From Agapanthus africanus (taxonomy: Eukaryota; Streptophyta; Magnoliopsida; Asparagales; Amaryllidaceae), in the NCBI GenBank assembly GCA_030015575.1, contig JASDDO010000006.1:322200361-322264360 (forward strand): a DNA stretch of 64,000 nt, in the 5' to 3' direction. Below the pieces are notes generated by a model, which was not told where the DNA came from, made no database searches, and saw only the letters and a program-made list of their open reading frames with translations. Positions 23,552 to 36,221 of the stretch are shown here, in pieces. The translations under genes and the position numbers were made by a program. Each line of letters starts with the position of its first letter. The first letter of the stretch is position 1.

Positions 23552-24632
23552 TGTTGGATATGTATTCCCTAGAGGCCATTATTATATATGTATACATTTG
23601 GATGCTTGGACATATATATGTACAGGGCAGTCTTGCTCAATATGATAGTATGCTATCTGGTTTGTCTTTATCTTAACATGTGTATGTTTTACTTGCTATT
23701 ACATATCTTTTGTACATGTTGATAAAGCCCGTAGGATCATTGCTAGACTACCGGCGTTGTGAAGGTGATCATACTTGTGGGAGCTGGATAGTCGGTACAC
23801 ACATCTTTAAATGGTCCCTAGTCATGGGAGTATCGAGACTGGGCATCGATATTCCGGAGTAGACTAGTGTATACGTTTCTAGACCCCGACAAGGGGCGAT
23901 GGTATGGTCCCGCAACCATTGGTCTTTCGCACCTAAGATCGTATACAGGTGCTCATTGGGAGTGAGTACACCGGACGGACTCACCGAGAACTTCCAGATG
24001 GTACTATACCTATCTTCAGGTGGAAGTTCTCTGGTGACATGAGTACAGGTTAGTCATTAGACCTGAGATCGGCATTTGTCTTGTGTGAGTTCCCACTGTG
24101 CTTTGATCACTACACTACCACGGCTCTACTGAGTCGTGCAAACAGGTTTTGGTTGGGTTCAGTCCCGAGCCACATGGAGGCAGTGGGCGATTGTCGGGGA
24201 TTCGTCTCTCCCTTTATAGGGAGTCGATATCGCACTGTGTTCGACTGGTCAGGACCATAAGATCTTGGCCAAGGCAGTTGGGATTTACTGATAAGCTGAT
24301 CAGTAGTTTCCCGGATTTGTCCTGAGCCACATCAGCACGAATTACCGGGTTATTAGGGTCTGACGTTTACCACTCCCCGACCCGGTATGCGATACTATCA
24401 AACGAAAAGACCGGACAGTACGGAGATTGTCACAGATAGGCTCAGTAGGGATCCGGATGAGTTTGCTCGTCGGTCTTCCTTTTCGACAAGTACCCGGGTA
24501 GCCGTTACGTACAGCTAGTGCCACTGATGTGCTTGTGGTTATGGATTTATCCAGTAACTCACTGCCGGGGTACTGTCGAGTCTTTAGATTCCTACACAGA
24601 GGGTTTCCCTGATTCAGACGAAATGATGTAGT
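23552..24632 (+). repeat. H: copia LTR fragment
   Basis: Begins TGTTGGATATGTATTCCC in the G LTR and ends where the C array starts. Its first 50 bases resemble the B LTR and later blocks resemble C. Its continuation should lie after the C and A2 arrays, outside the window. Confidence 0.7.
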
Positions 24633-26796
24633 TGTTGGCTATAGTGCCCTCAAAGTCAATTATTGGATCGCAGGCACGTGATTGCAATGATTGAGGGAGG
24701 ACCTATATCGGTAAAACAGTCTTACTCGAGATGATAGTATGCTATCTGGTTTGTCTTTATCATCATGTACATGCTTAAGGTGACATTATAGATCACTATT
24801 ACATGTTGATAGAGCCCATAAGATTCTTGCTTGACTACCAGCAGTATGATTGCGATCATATACGTGAGAGTTGGGTAGTCTATAAGCACATCCTTAAAGT
24901 GTCCCTAGTCATGGGAGTTTCAAGACTGGGCATCGATACTCCGAGAGTAGACTGGTGTATACGGATCGAGACCCCGACAAAAGGCGATGGATGGTCTCAC
25001 AAGCCATTGGTGTCAGTTGGTTCACCTAAGATAGTATACAGGTGCTAATTGGGTTATGAGTACACCGGACGGACTCACCGTGAACATGCTACTCGGTATT
25101 ATACCTATCGTCAGATAGCAGTTCCCTAGTGACATGTGTACAGGTTAGTCTATCGACCTGAGATCGTCATTTGTCTCGTGTGAATTCCCACTGTGCTTTG
25201 ATTACTACCCTACCACGGCTCAAAGGAGTCATAAAAACAGGTTTTAGTTGGGTACAGTCCCGAGCCACATGGAGGCAGTGAGCGGATCGGCAGGGGATTC
25301 GTCTCTTCCGGTATTGGGGGTTGATATCGTGCTGTGTTTGGAAAGCCATTACACAAAGTCTTTGGACAAAGCAAGTGAGATTTACTGGTAGGTATTCCAG
25401 TGGATTCTCAGGGTGTTCTGGGCTACACTCTGACACGACTTATACCGCTATTAGGGGTCTGACGTTTACCATCCTCCTAGGCCCGATATGCGATACTCAT
25501 AGACGAACGGACCGGACTGTACGGATATTGTCACTGTCAGGCTCAGTAGGGTTTCAGGATGAGTTCGCTCGTCGGCCTCCCTTTCGCTCAATACCTGGGT
25601 AGCCGTTACGTACAGCTAGTGCCACCGACATGCTTGTGGTTAAACCCACTGCCAGCATATTGACGAGTTTTTAGAGTCCTATACAGAGGGTTTCCCTAGT
25701 TCGGGCGAAACGTTGTAGAGGCCGTATGCTTTTATGGCAGGTTTGATCATATACGTGCACTTGTGCACGGATCATGATCGGACGGATCATACTTATGGGC
25801 TTTGGTTTAAGCCGGATTCTAGTATTAGATTGTTGGAATATTTTCGTCTCGTTGTATTCGTATTCAGTCGGAATACGGATGCAGGTATGTATACACGGAT
25901 GAGCGGTATTCTTGTAATTTGTTACGAGTTTACTTGTGGAGTTGTCATTTTCTTTATTCCATTAAACATTTAGTTTAATGTTTGGATGGTTGAAAATGTG
26001 AGTTCTTGTTTTTGGCCAAAATTCTTGTATTGGAAATTTCTTTCTCTGTGAGCTTATTTCGAAATGCATGGGCTGGGCAAATTCGTAGTCATGTTTTGAT
26101 TTGGATATTTGTTTAAAGATAATTGTGAGTGATTTGGTGAGGCATGTGCTGTGATTTTTTTGTAAGGAAATTTAGTGACTCATGCTTGTGATTTAATGTT
26201 TTTTGTCAAGCTAAGGATATTTGTTTTAGATATTTAGTGTGTAGGGATTAGGTGGCTGTGGATTTTGGTGGGGATATATATTTCTTTAGTTGCTTTCATT
26301 AAACATAGATACCCACCAAAATCCCCAGTGAACCTTTTATCCTAATTGGCCGAGCCCAATTTTTCCTAGCATGCCTACATTTTTCCCTCACTTGGCAACT
26401 TCAATTCACCTCCATCCAAATCCTTGGGTGCTTTGAGAGAATATATTCACACACTATCTCTACTTCATTTTAGGTATCTAGGCTAGTAAACTGGATCCCC
26501 GAGTTGCTTCGGTTTTGAAGCGAGAGCCCGTATTACTAATCCTCGACGTGGATCATCTTTGACGAGGGAAACCGAAGAGCGAACTTGATCGAGGAAGCTG
26601 CGACAAGCTTGGACAGAGGTTGAAGACCGAAAGATACGGATCGATCGGTATAACCTCTCTAAACTCCTTTTACAGTTTACTAGTATAGGGTTAATGGCAC
26701 GATCTGGGTTTTAGGGTCACGTTAGCGCCGTTTTGAAAAGTTTTTGTTCCGCGTTTGGACACGGATTGATGGCCGGGATGCTGGCGTAGCCTTACG
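24633..26796 (+). repeat. C LTR 1
   Basis: 2164 bp, the same length as LTR 2, starting TGTTGGCTATAGTGCCC and ending TAGCCTTACG next to the primer site. Its first two thirds differ from LTR 2 and LTR 3 by several percent, while its last third is almost the same as in LTR 2. Confidence 0.88.
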
Positions 26797-26809
26797 TGGT
26801 ATCAGAGCC
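26797..26809 (+). other. C internal copy 1 primer-binding site
   Basis: TGGTATCAGAGCC directly after LTR 1, for initiator-Met tRNA. Confidence 0.85.
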
Positions 26810-29100
26810 AACCCATTAACCACATACTAGTTATTTAGACAATGTTAAATTATCGAAACCGAAACAACTCCGATACAATACCCGACAATATTCCATTCTC
26901 TGTCAAAATTTTCTAGTCTTCTAAAAATATTTTAGCAACTGCAGAAGACTACTTATTTGACAATTAAAACACACACAAAATACGAGCCCAATCTAACATA
27001 ACTGGACCGGCCACAATAAGGAATTTTCCGAGCCGGCCGGCCATGAATGTGAGTTTGGACTTGGAATTTTATGTGTGGTTTAGTCTCTGGAATATTGGTT
27101 CAGGGGTATTGTTTGTTTAGCCCAGTTTGGATATGGTTTTATCTAGTTGTTTGGGGGCTATTCGGGGTTATTTCGAAGTCGATATTTTCTAACATTGTTT
27201 AAAGTGTACAGTACTTATATTACTATCTGCGACCGTGAATGTCATTCAAGAGGTACAACTTGTCTAATTGCTATAGTTCTTTTAGACGGGTTTGCGAACA
27301 TGACATTCACGTTGATGTTCTGTGTTGTGCTGTGTTTGTTGCGGATTTGTCGTTGTGGATAGTTTGGATGCAATGGTAATGCAGTTTAGTTTTATTTGTA
27401 CATTTGACATCGCGGGGCGAGCGTCCGACATGTGGACTGTCGTCATTGCCTGTTTGTATATTATTATTTTGGGGCACGACCGGGTTGAGGTCGATGTCAC
27501 CGTTGTACATAATTTCTTTTCTGTACTAGGATTACCCCGCGATAGAGTGCACGGATAGCCGGGTTCTGGAGGGAAACGGGTCCGCATCTCATAGCGTTAA
27601 GAAGGAGGGGGCCTCACTCTAAAATTGGAGGGCTATTCGCCACACTCGTAGAGGGTGCATGTTGACCCAAGAAGGGGTGCTCAAGTTACCGGATTCCGTG
27701 AAGTGCTGGGTGGCCCATTCACTTTGATGAAGGGGGCTGCCTCGCTTCTGGTTTTGGCGGGTAACTTGCTACGCTCGTAGGGGTCTAGGTTTTCATTACA
27801 CAGGCTATCCACACGACCAGTGGAACGTCGGGTTTCACTTGCGGTTCAAAGGAAACCCGCGGCTCCTAGATTATCTGTATTGTTCTGTGATACTTATTGT
27901 TTTTCTGTGATGTTGCATTTATCACGCCTGCAGCGATTATTATATATTGCAATATATATACTAGTAGATGTTGTATATGTTTTACACCCGCGCTAGTCCA
28001 GTACCCGCTCTGTCGTTAGTTAAGTAACCTAAGGGGTGATGACGGGACCCAATGGCGAATGTGGATAGCATATACGTACATGATATTTTCATTCTTTTAT
28101 GGTGTGATTAATTGATGTGACTGCATTGATTCGGATCAATGCAAGAAAAACAGACCTATTCGATATTGTTGGAACAATTTTCAAAAAGCTATTATTACAA
28201 GGACGTTTTCATTTGTTTTTCACAGAGCTATTCGGTTATGAATATCCAGCACCTCATTCGACGAGGCAAGGGCCGAGATCCCTTCATCGGGAGTGACCTC
28301 TTGGGCAGAAGTTTGCGTCAGGGTAATAACTTCACTATAGTCGATTACTTTTTTCTTTGCATCGCGGTATTCAGTAGGAATATCCTGCACCTCATTCCAC
28401 GAGGAAAGAGCCGAGATACCTTCACCGGGAGTGACCTCTTTAGTAAAGGTTTTCGCCAATATATATTTATAAAAAGCTATTCGGTTCCTTCAACGATATC
28501 AAGTTCATTACGTTAAAGGTTTTTCGCCAAAAACCATTCGTAGCCCTCCATCATTTCAGACGGGTAGCGCTTAGTATTCATGCTATGTTTGTTGGCCTTA
28601 GTCAAGACATGGTGTATGGTAGCTACTTGTTACTTTTCTGTTGCATAGATAGATGAGTTGGTTTGGGACAGTCGTACAGCTTTGTTGGCCCTTAGTCAAG
28701 GGCTGGTACGGGTGGGTTCAAATTAACCTAGACAATGACGGGTAGAACTTGACATGTGACTTATGATTTGTTGTCCTTAGTCAAGGTCATAAGAACTTGG
28801 GGTAAAAATCATATCGGGAGTTTCAAACATACAGGAAACTTGCCAGATATGCGCATACCTTCTGGAGTGTGATAACTTGAGTGGATTCTATCAGATTATC
28901 ATGCGATGATAGTTGGATCCCGATACCCACTGATGAGTTGGTTTACTCCTCGGGTGATTTTAGATGATCCCGACTAATTATTCTTTCAAGTTTGGAGGAG
29001 AATTTGAGGATACAGTGGGAGACATCCTGATTAGATAAAGTGATTAACCATTCTGATCTAGGTTAGAGTGCACGCAGAGTGTTTCTTTTCTCTCTCTCTT
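26797..29100 (+). other. C internal copy 1 leader
   Basis: Untranslated leader with the same block order as B and D: a GGCCGG palindrome near 27004-27042; a module present twice near 27540-27670 and 27665-27790; ACACCCGCGCTAG near 27984; a repeated unit near 28236-28308 and 28367-28445; and three GTCAAG-bearing motifs at 28589, 28682 and 28768. It ends in a CT repeat before a CAG. The open stretches here are short and lie in shared leader blocks. Confidence 0.65.
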
Positions 29101-31617
29101 TGGCAGTGACCATGTCCCGACCCTAGACTATGACTCCGTGACTAAGTTAACCGAACTTTCTTAAAACACTGGTATTTGGATTTTCTGAGTTGCATGCATC
29201 ATTGCCACTCCTACTTTTACCCTTTGTTTTTTCTCCGGAACATTCCGTATCACTACGAAGATCTACAGTTATTGGATATGACCATCGTATAGTTACATAC
29301 GAACTCGAAGAAACTTGTTTCAGATTCGAGAATGGTTTCCGGTTCTGGAGAAATTGAATAGGACTATTCAGTTGCCTTTTCCTTTTACCTTCTCTCAGGT
29401 TGCGAGGGCTTCTAAGATTAGAAGATGGTACACCTATTGCGCTTATTGGATAGTCTTCTTCCAAACCATAGGCAGGTGCCGAAAGGTAGGGAATGAACAA
29501 AACCAATTAGCCTAAGTGTGGTGTACAGAAGGTAATAAGTAAAGACAAATAAAAGGATTAGAAAGAGGGCAAAGTAAAATGCGACTGCTATCATTCACGA
29601 CCAAACCGCGTATATAATATTATAGTCATGAATCTGGATAATGGAAGAGGCATTACTATGAATACCCGGATACCCCTTCGAAATATTTTCATGTTTCAGT
29701 TTCACTATGCGTTGTTAATTGAAAACTGATTTCCTAAGGTATGTATTTACCAGGTATGATTCTCACATCTGTATGGTTTTATAGATGATGAGTGGGAGCA
29801 AGTTATTGGGAATTAGGTGATCATCTTCATTATATCAAAATTCGTTGTAATTGGTGATATTTGAGGAAATTGCCTGGGTTTTTTGCCGGACGGCAAATAT
29901 TTGGTTTTGAATATCCGTTGTTATGCACCAATTTCAAATTGATATATCTGTATGTTTATAAAGTGAGATATAATTTTTTGAAATTATGTCCATGATATTT
30001 ACCTATATCAGTTGATGGTTAGGTAAGGAGTATTCAATAGCGGTGTAATTCTTCATAACCATAGTACAGTTTTCAACCTACGACGCACAGGATTTGAGTT
30101 ATTAAACTTAGGGGACTTATACAAAGTATTGTATGTTGTCCAGTGTCCATTAGGACGGAGGGGTTGGTCCTCATACTATATTCTGTTTACTTATGACTTC
30201 TCAAGTTTTAGACACGTGTTTCGTAGAAATACAAAGTCTAAGTTTTGAGAAGTTATAGGTACAAGAATAAAGTAGAGAACCAGGTGTCGCAAGTATCGGG
30301 ATTCTTCAAGGTAATTGAAGATATAGATACTTGTGTTTGGTATTCAGTTGATAGTAATGGTTTTGAGAAACTTGTTTCTCTTTCAGATTACTCATGTTTG
30401 GATACACTCCTAAGTTGAGTAATGCTGATCGGCCTCTCTCCATTTAGTTGACATGCACTGGAGACAGCCGCATGATTTGAATCTGGTTCCAATTAAATCA
30501 GTGCCTCTGTTTCTATATTGTATATAGAATGGCTCATATCTTAACGATGTTAAGGTATATGGAGTTGTCCGGCTTATGCTTAAAACCAGACTCTGGATAA
30601 ATCAAGGCACATTTCAGTAATGGTGGTTTGTGGGTTAACCTGGGCTTTGACGAGGGTTAACTTTCTACCATCTGGAAGATCAATAGTGATATTGCTCTTG
30701 ACTCGCCACAGTTTTAGTAAAATGGACTTTTCCAGAAAACAGTAGTGGGAGTATGGTAGAACTTGAAGTAATTCCAGAACCACAGACGATTACTGAAAAT
30801 TTAATAGGAACAAAAGATTCAATCAGGTTTGACATTCCATTAACCACTCCGCAGATATGGTGGGTAATCTCAGGCACCCGAAAGGTACTTCGGTATTCTC
30901 AATGACGGTGACAGGGAGGTTCTTGTTTACCCAGACTTTCCATTACTGCTGTTCTAGACTATAAGACTCGGCAGGAGGATGAGTATAGCATCGTTCTGAA
31001 CTAGGTTTAGAAGTGCACGTGTATATGACTCTGCCAGAGGGTTGTTGTGGTCAGTGGGTGCAGCGGAAGCATAGTGGACAAGCAGCTTGTGTCTATTTAT
31101 AAACTAAAGCAGATATAGCGGAGATAGATCATCTATTTTTTATGTGACAGTCATGGGTTTTGACTTCATCAGAATAGGGGATGGATCTGTTAAGAAGGTA
31201 GTAGGGTGTGATGTCCTGGTATTTGGATGACATGCACGATGTAGGAAGTGAAATTCCTATACTACGATCGGTTATACTGTGGTTGTCACATAGTGGTTTC
31301 TCCACATAGGATATGGATATAATATCAAACATTCTGGTTACTAGATCTATGGTTTTAGATCTAGATTTGGGTAGTTTCCCAATCCGGGTACTTAGACAGT
31401 ATTCTAAAGGTGTTTTAGAATGGACGACTCCTGTCATGGTGATGTACCTGCAGGTGATGGAGTCACCCTCTCTAAAGGTGTATTACAGACTAAAGAGGAG
31501 AGGGATGTGCATGATTGGTATATCACTTGCTTAGGAAATTGAGTCAATCATGAAATGTCAAGTACCACACCAGATGTTGTTTTTGCACTAGATGCAATAA
31601 GTTGAGATATTAATCCA
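29101..31617 (+). pseudogene. C internal copy 1: decayed pol, part 1
   Basis: Follows D pol in order but with heavy decay: integrase-like sequence near 30200-30400, the linker with GGTAGAACTTGAAG near 30755, the RT stretch TATATGACTCTGCCAGAGG near 31022, and RNase H at the end. Gag is not recognisable. D interrupts it; the rest is at 42185-42674. Confidence 0.7.
31613..31617 (+). other. Target-site duplication of D, left copy
   Basis: ATCCA here and at 42180-42184. C copy 2 shows the uninterrupted site near 49652, with a single ATCCA, which confirms the insertion. Confidence 0.92.
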
Positions 31618-33837
31618 TGTTAGTTGTATGTATGCCCTAGAGGCCAGTATTGTACAGATTAAGTATATTATATTGGATGCTTGGACATATATAGAGATGA
31701 CTTTCTTGCTCGACATGATAGTATGCTATCTGGTTGCTCTTTATCTTAACATGTACACTAGTCTCTTTATACTGTCTTATAGTTACATGTTGGTAAAGCC
31801 CTTAGGATTTGTACTTGACTACCTGGACTATGATGCAGATCATACTAGTGGGGACATGGTAGTCCATAAGTACATCCTTCAAGGTCCCTAGTCGTGGGTG
31901 TATCGAGACGGGGCATCGATATACCAGAGTAGACTAGCGTATACGCTTCTCGACCCATGTGATGGGCGATGGATGATCCCATATCCATTGGTGTTTGACA
32001 TCAAAGATGGTATACGGGTGCTCAGTGGAGACTGGGTACACTGGACGGACTCGCCGAGAACTCCCAGATGGTATTATACCTCACATCAGATGGCAGTTCT
32101 CAGGTGACACTTGTACAGGTTAGTCTGTAGACCCGAGATCGTCATAGAGTCTTGTGTGATTCCCACTGTGCTTTGATCTCCACCTTACCACGTCCATGAG
32201 GGCGTGCAAAACGGTGGTCTTTGGGTACAGTCCCGAGTCACATGGAGGCAATGAGCGATAGGAGGGGTTTCGTCTCTCCCGGTATTGGGGGTTGATGTTG
32301 CGCAGTGCTCGATTGGCCGTAGCAGGGAAGTCCCTGACCAGGGCTGATCAGAGATTTTCTGGTAAGTGTTACCAGTAGTTTCTCGACCCGTTATGAGCCT
32401 CACATCGGCACGACTTATCGGGTTATTGGGGTCTGACGTTTACCACCCATAGACTTGATATGCGACGTATCTGACGAAGAGACCGGACTGTACGGTAAGT
32501 ATTACTGGTCGGATTCACAGGAGTGTGAGCGGGCTAGCTCGTCGATCTTCTGATCCCTCAATACCCAGGTGGCCGTTACGTTTAGCAGACCGCTTGCGGC
32601 TTGTGGGTGCTTGATATGATCATCATCTGCTACCGGCGTATTGACGAGTCTTTAGAGTCCTACACAGAGGTTTCCTGGCTCAAGCGAAACGAAATAGGAG
32701 CGCATATGAGATATGTGCAGGACCGAGAATGATGCGTGTATGTGATACCGCATTTCATTCTCGCGATATATGTTTCGATTGGTTATATTCGATATGACCT
32801 AGTTATCGAATCATTGATTCGATAAATCGATACATTGGATTCTAGTCGGTTATGTGCAACATGACCGGGTCATTGAATCAAATGTTGATTTAATGATTTA
32901 ATGAATAATTATATATTTGATATATTGCATTGCATTAACTAGTATTGGTTCACTTTAAACGGATTTTTCTCACTTGATGCACATTGTATATGTGATATGC
33001 TTTAGTGCACTACTTTGTATCATGTTTGATGATACTTGATCATATAGTTAAGTTTATAGAATTAATCCATGGTTAATTTGATAATTAGGGTTTTGCATAT
33101 TCATTTATTTATTTATTTGTTTATTTATTTATTTGAAATGGATTAAGATAAGAATGGTGGCTTTATTTGTTTTATATTGAAGCTTCATGAAGCTTTGACT
33201 TTGCTAACCATCCTTATCTTCATGCTTAACCCTAACCCATCCAAGTGACCATGGTTAATTCTCTACACTTAACCCTAGTTCAAGTTATGATAAGTTTTGA
33301 TTTAAATTTATTTTTAACAAAAGACTTATCATATTCTTTTCTTGAGCTCCATCTTCTTCTTCTTCTTCAAGCTTGCTACAACAATGGCAACTTGAGATCT
33401 AGTGAGATAAATCCAATTCTAAAGTGAACCCACCTCCTATTTCTTCACCCTCTACCTCTTGCCAAGTTGTTTTGGGTGTTTACTTCACAAGTTTCACAAG
33501 TTTGTGAAGTCGGAGCTTGAGTTTGTGCAACCTCGACGTAGATCGTCTTTGACACAAAGCCGACGACCTATTCCGCTTGTTTTCCCGATGAAGCCGATGA
33601 TCGAGTCGAGGATTCATGATGGACAGCGAGGACATGACCACGTGGAGCTAAGGAGGCGGAAATCCGGATCTACAAAGGTTGTAGCATCTCAACTTTAGTT
33701 AAATAGTTAACTAGTTTATAGTTTCGCCTAGAATTCTAGCGACGATCCGTAGTCTAGGGTTTCTCGGCACCATATTTTTTGAAATTGGCATGTTCGATGC
33801 CTTGTGAGACCTCACTAGGGTGTCTAGAAACCTTTCA
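31618..33837 (+). repeat. D left LTR
   Basis: 2220 bp, TGTTAGTTGTATG to AACCTTTCA form. It has an ATTT simple repeat at 33103-33134. The open stretches in it are repeated in the right LTR and have no protein features. Confidence 0.93.
33103..33134 (+). repeat. ATTT simple repeat in D LTR
   Basis: ATTT units with one ATTTG in the middle; the right LTR has the same at about 41445-41476. Confidence 0.8.
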
Positions 33838-33838
33838 C

Positions 33839-33851
33839 TGGTATCAGAGCC
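33839..33851 (+). other. D primer-binding site
   Basis: TGGTATCAGAGCC, one base after the left LTR, continuing CTAGCTAG; matches plant initiator-Met tRNA over the usual core. Confidence 0.88.
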
Positions 33852-34034
33852 TAGCTAGAGCCTTAGGCGAAGTCTAGACGCAATTCGAAGCCCGAACGAA
33901 CCCGAAACTCTAAACCTTATGAGCTCTCTGGACTTTTTCCGAAAATGGGGTTTTTTCCATATTAAAAATATTCAGAGAAATCAGCAGGAGAATGTAAGAT
34001 TTACTGTGAAGTTCGATAGCACAATTCAATTGAA

Positions 34035-34085
34035 CGACCGCGGTTCCGCGGCACGAGCATGGCTCGTGCGGCGGTTCCGCGGTCG
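34035..34085 (+). other. GC palindrome about 200 bases after the D primer site
   Basis: Two arms of about 24 bases around an ATG centre, about 20 pairs matching, with nested CCGCGG motifs. B has GC palindromes at 6771-6817 and C at 27004-27042, each about 200 bases after its primer site. A packaging or RNA-dimer signal is a reasonable inference. Confidence 0.6.
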
Positions 34086-34380
34086 TACGGATCCACTGTT
34101 CAAAACTTTTCACACAGTAATTCTTACCTTGCAGTGCTGGAATTTCTGGGAATTTTTAATAATTATTCAAGTGTTGAAAAATCTGGGATTGTTTTAGAGC
34201 TTCGGTGATTCGATCGGGGTATCAAATTTCGTCTTTAGTGTTTTTCCAGATAACTGTAGAATATGTTAAAGAGTTCGACCGGATATAAATACCCAAGTTT
34301 TCCCCTGCCGGAATAATTCCAAGTGTTGGATTTTTCTGTGGTTAAAAGACGTTCTGAGTAGTGCAAGTAACGCGATGGTC

Positions 34381-34508
34381 CCTCTAGAAGACAACAAACC
34401 TTAACTCGATTATGTGACCGTCTTGAACTGCCCTTTGAACCTTCGGGTTTGGGGCAGTACGGCGTGCCACATGTGAGGCGTTTGCTTGACCCTTCTACGG
34501 CTGGACCG
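34381..34508 (+). other. Leader block conserved between D and B
   Basis: Starts CCTCTAGAAGACAACAAACC and ends CGGCTGGACCG; about 4 differences from B 7072-7199. The flanking leader is far more diverged. Function unknown. Confidence 0.75.
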
Positions 34509-35644
34509 TTGGTACTGAGGTATGAAGTGAATGTCTTTGAACCTATTTCATGTGTTGATCGGTGTCGGGAAAACTTGGGTGTTCGAATGTTCGATCGGAA
34601 AGTTTGATATATTCTATTTATCCGGAATTGGATACAATAATTGGAATTCACAAGAAGTTATGAGATAACTGAATGAATGTTATAAATCTAGCAATTTAGT
34701 CCCATATGATATTGAAAAGAGTTTTCGATAATGAGACTAAAATGCGGGATTTATATCTGTTAGGCATGCGATGTCTAAAGAAGTTGCGGATTCCAATTGT
34801 TGTAATTTTACACTTTCTTTTCTGTGACCGTAAGTGTAGTATGCAGATATCGCCGGTTTCGTTGCTATACGTCAACGACAATTGGGGTATGCATACTTAC
34901 TTACGTTGATGACATGTGATGTTATGTGTTGCTGGATATGTTATATTGGATCGTCGTATTCGAATAGCCGGGGGTTTTTTATGTGAGATGAGTGTTTTTC
35001 ATTTTCATTCATGTAAAAACTTGTATGTAATATTCTTTTATTTGGGGCAATTCCAGGTAGCGGAAGATGTCACCTTTTGTATATTATTTACTTTTCCGCA
35101 TTAGGATAGACCCAAGGAGGGGAGCACAAGTAACCGGGTTCTGGGGTCCAGTGGGAGACCAACTCGAGGAGTCGAGTCCGGGTCTCCTAACCCTAGAATT
35201 GGCAGGGTTGCTTGCCGCTCTCGTAGGGGTCTAGGGGTGTGGGATTGGCTATTCATCACGACCGTGGAATCCGTGTTTTATACTGGCTCGTATTGAAAAC
35301 ACGGACGTCCTAGTATATCCAATATTTCATATGTTTATTCTGCTGCGATATCTGTGTTGTGATTCTGTGATGGATATAGTATATAGTATATATGATATAT
35401 TATATAGACGTTACTTATGTTTTACACCCGCGCTAGCCCTGCCCTGCTCTGTCGTTAGTTACCTAACCTAACGGTGCACGAGGGGACATCGAGGCGAATG
35501 CGGATGGCATAAGTGTACGTCATATCTATCTGTGATGTTTAGGTATTTAAATGATGGGACTTCATTAATGTGATTAATGAAAGATAAGAAACCTAAGATG
35601 TTGTAGAATCGAATTTTAAAATAAAACAGGTAGCTACAGTTCTT

Positions 35645-35880
35645 GCTTTGCACAGCGGTATATATGATATACCCTGCACCTTATTCGATGAGGAAAGGAC
35701 CGAGATCCCTTCACCGGGAGTGACTCCTTTAGCAATAACTGGCAGATGCTACACACTCGGTTTGTTTTTGATTGCTTTTATAGTTTCTGCTTTGCACAGT
35801 GATATATATGATATATCCCGCACCTCATTCGACGAGGAAAGGGCCGACGATCCCTTCACCGGGAGTGACCCCTTTAGCAA
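35645..35880 (+). repeat. Duplicated 91-bp unit in D leader
   Basis: Units at 35645-35735 and 35789-35880 both start GCTTTGCACAG, share TCCCTTCACCGGGAGTGAC, and end AGCAA. C carries a matching pair at 28236-28445. Confidence 0.8.
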
Positions 35881-36026
35881 AACTGAAAAAGCCTCAAAAT
35901 CACTCCATTTCAAAACTTTATTTGATTCTACAACGATATCGAGTTCATTACGCAATAGGTTTTCAGAAAAACCTGACGTAGCCCTCCGTCATTTCAGATA
36001 AAGACTATTTAGTATTCGTGCTGCGT

Positions 36027-36221
36027 TTGTTGACCTCTGTCAAGGCGTAGTGTGCGGTAGCTAACTAGTAATTATCTGCAAAGCATGTGATGTGATTGGA
36101 TTAGGGTAGTCGTGCGACCTTGTTGACCTCTGTCAAGGGTCGTGCGGGTGGGTTTGATTCAATCAAGAAATGACGGGTTGAACTTGACTAGCGCACTATA
36201 ATTTGTTGACCTCTGTCAAGG
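36027..36221 (+). promoter_or_regulatory. Three palindromic W-box-like motifs in D leader
   Basis: TTGTTGACCTCTGTCAAGG at 36027-36045, 36120-36138 and 36203-36221. Each has TTGACC followed by GTCAA, that is, two facing W-box cores (TTGAC), the known binding core of plant WRKY factors. They could equally form RNA hairpins. B has the same triple at 8427, 8520 and 8601. Confidence 0.55.

Noticed and set aside
26000-26800. A host gene with introns
   Set aside because: The stretch is repeated at 44040-44838 and 51490-52068 as the 3' part of the C LTR.
29147-29506. Minus-strand open frame of 119 codons, repeated near 47170-47544
   Set aside because: Both are antisense to decayed pol of the two C copies; the repeat is explained by the tandem duplication.
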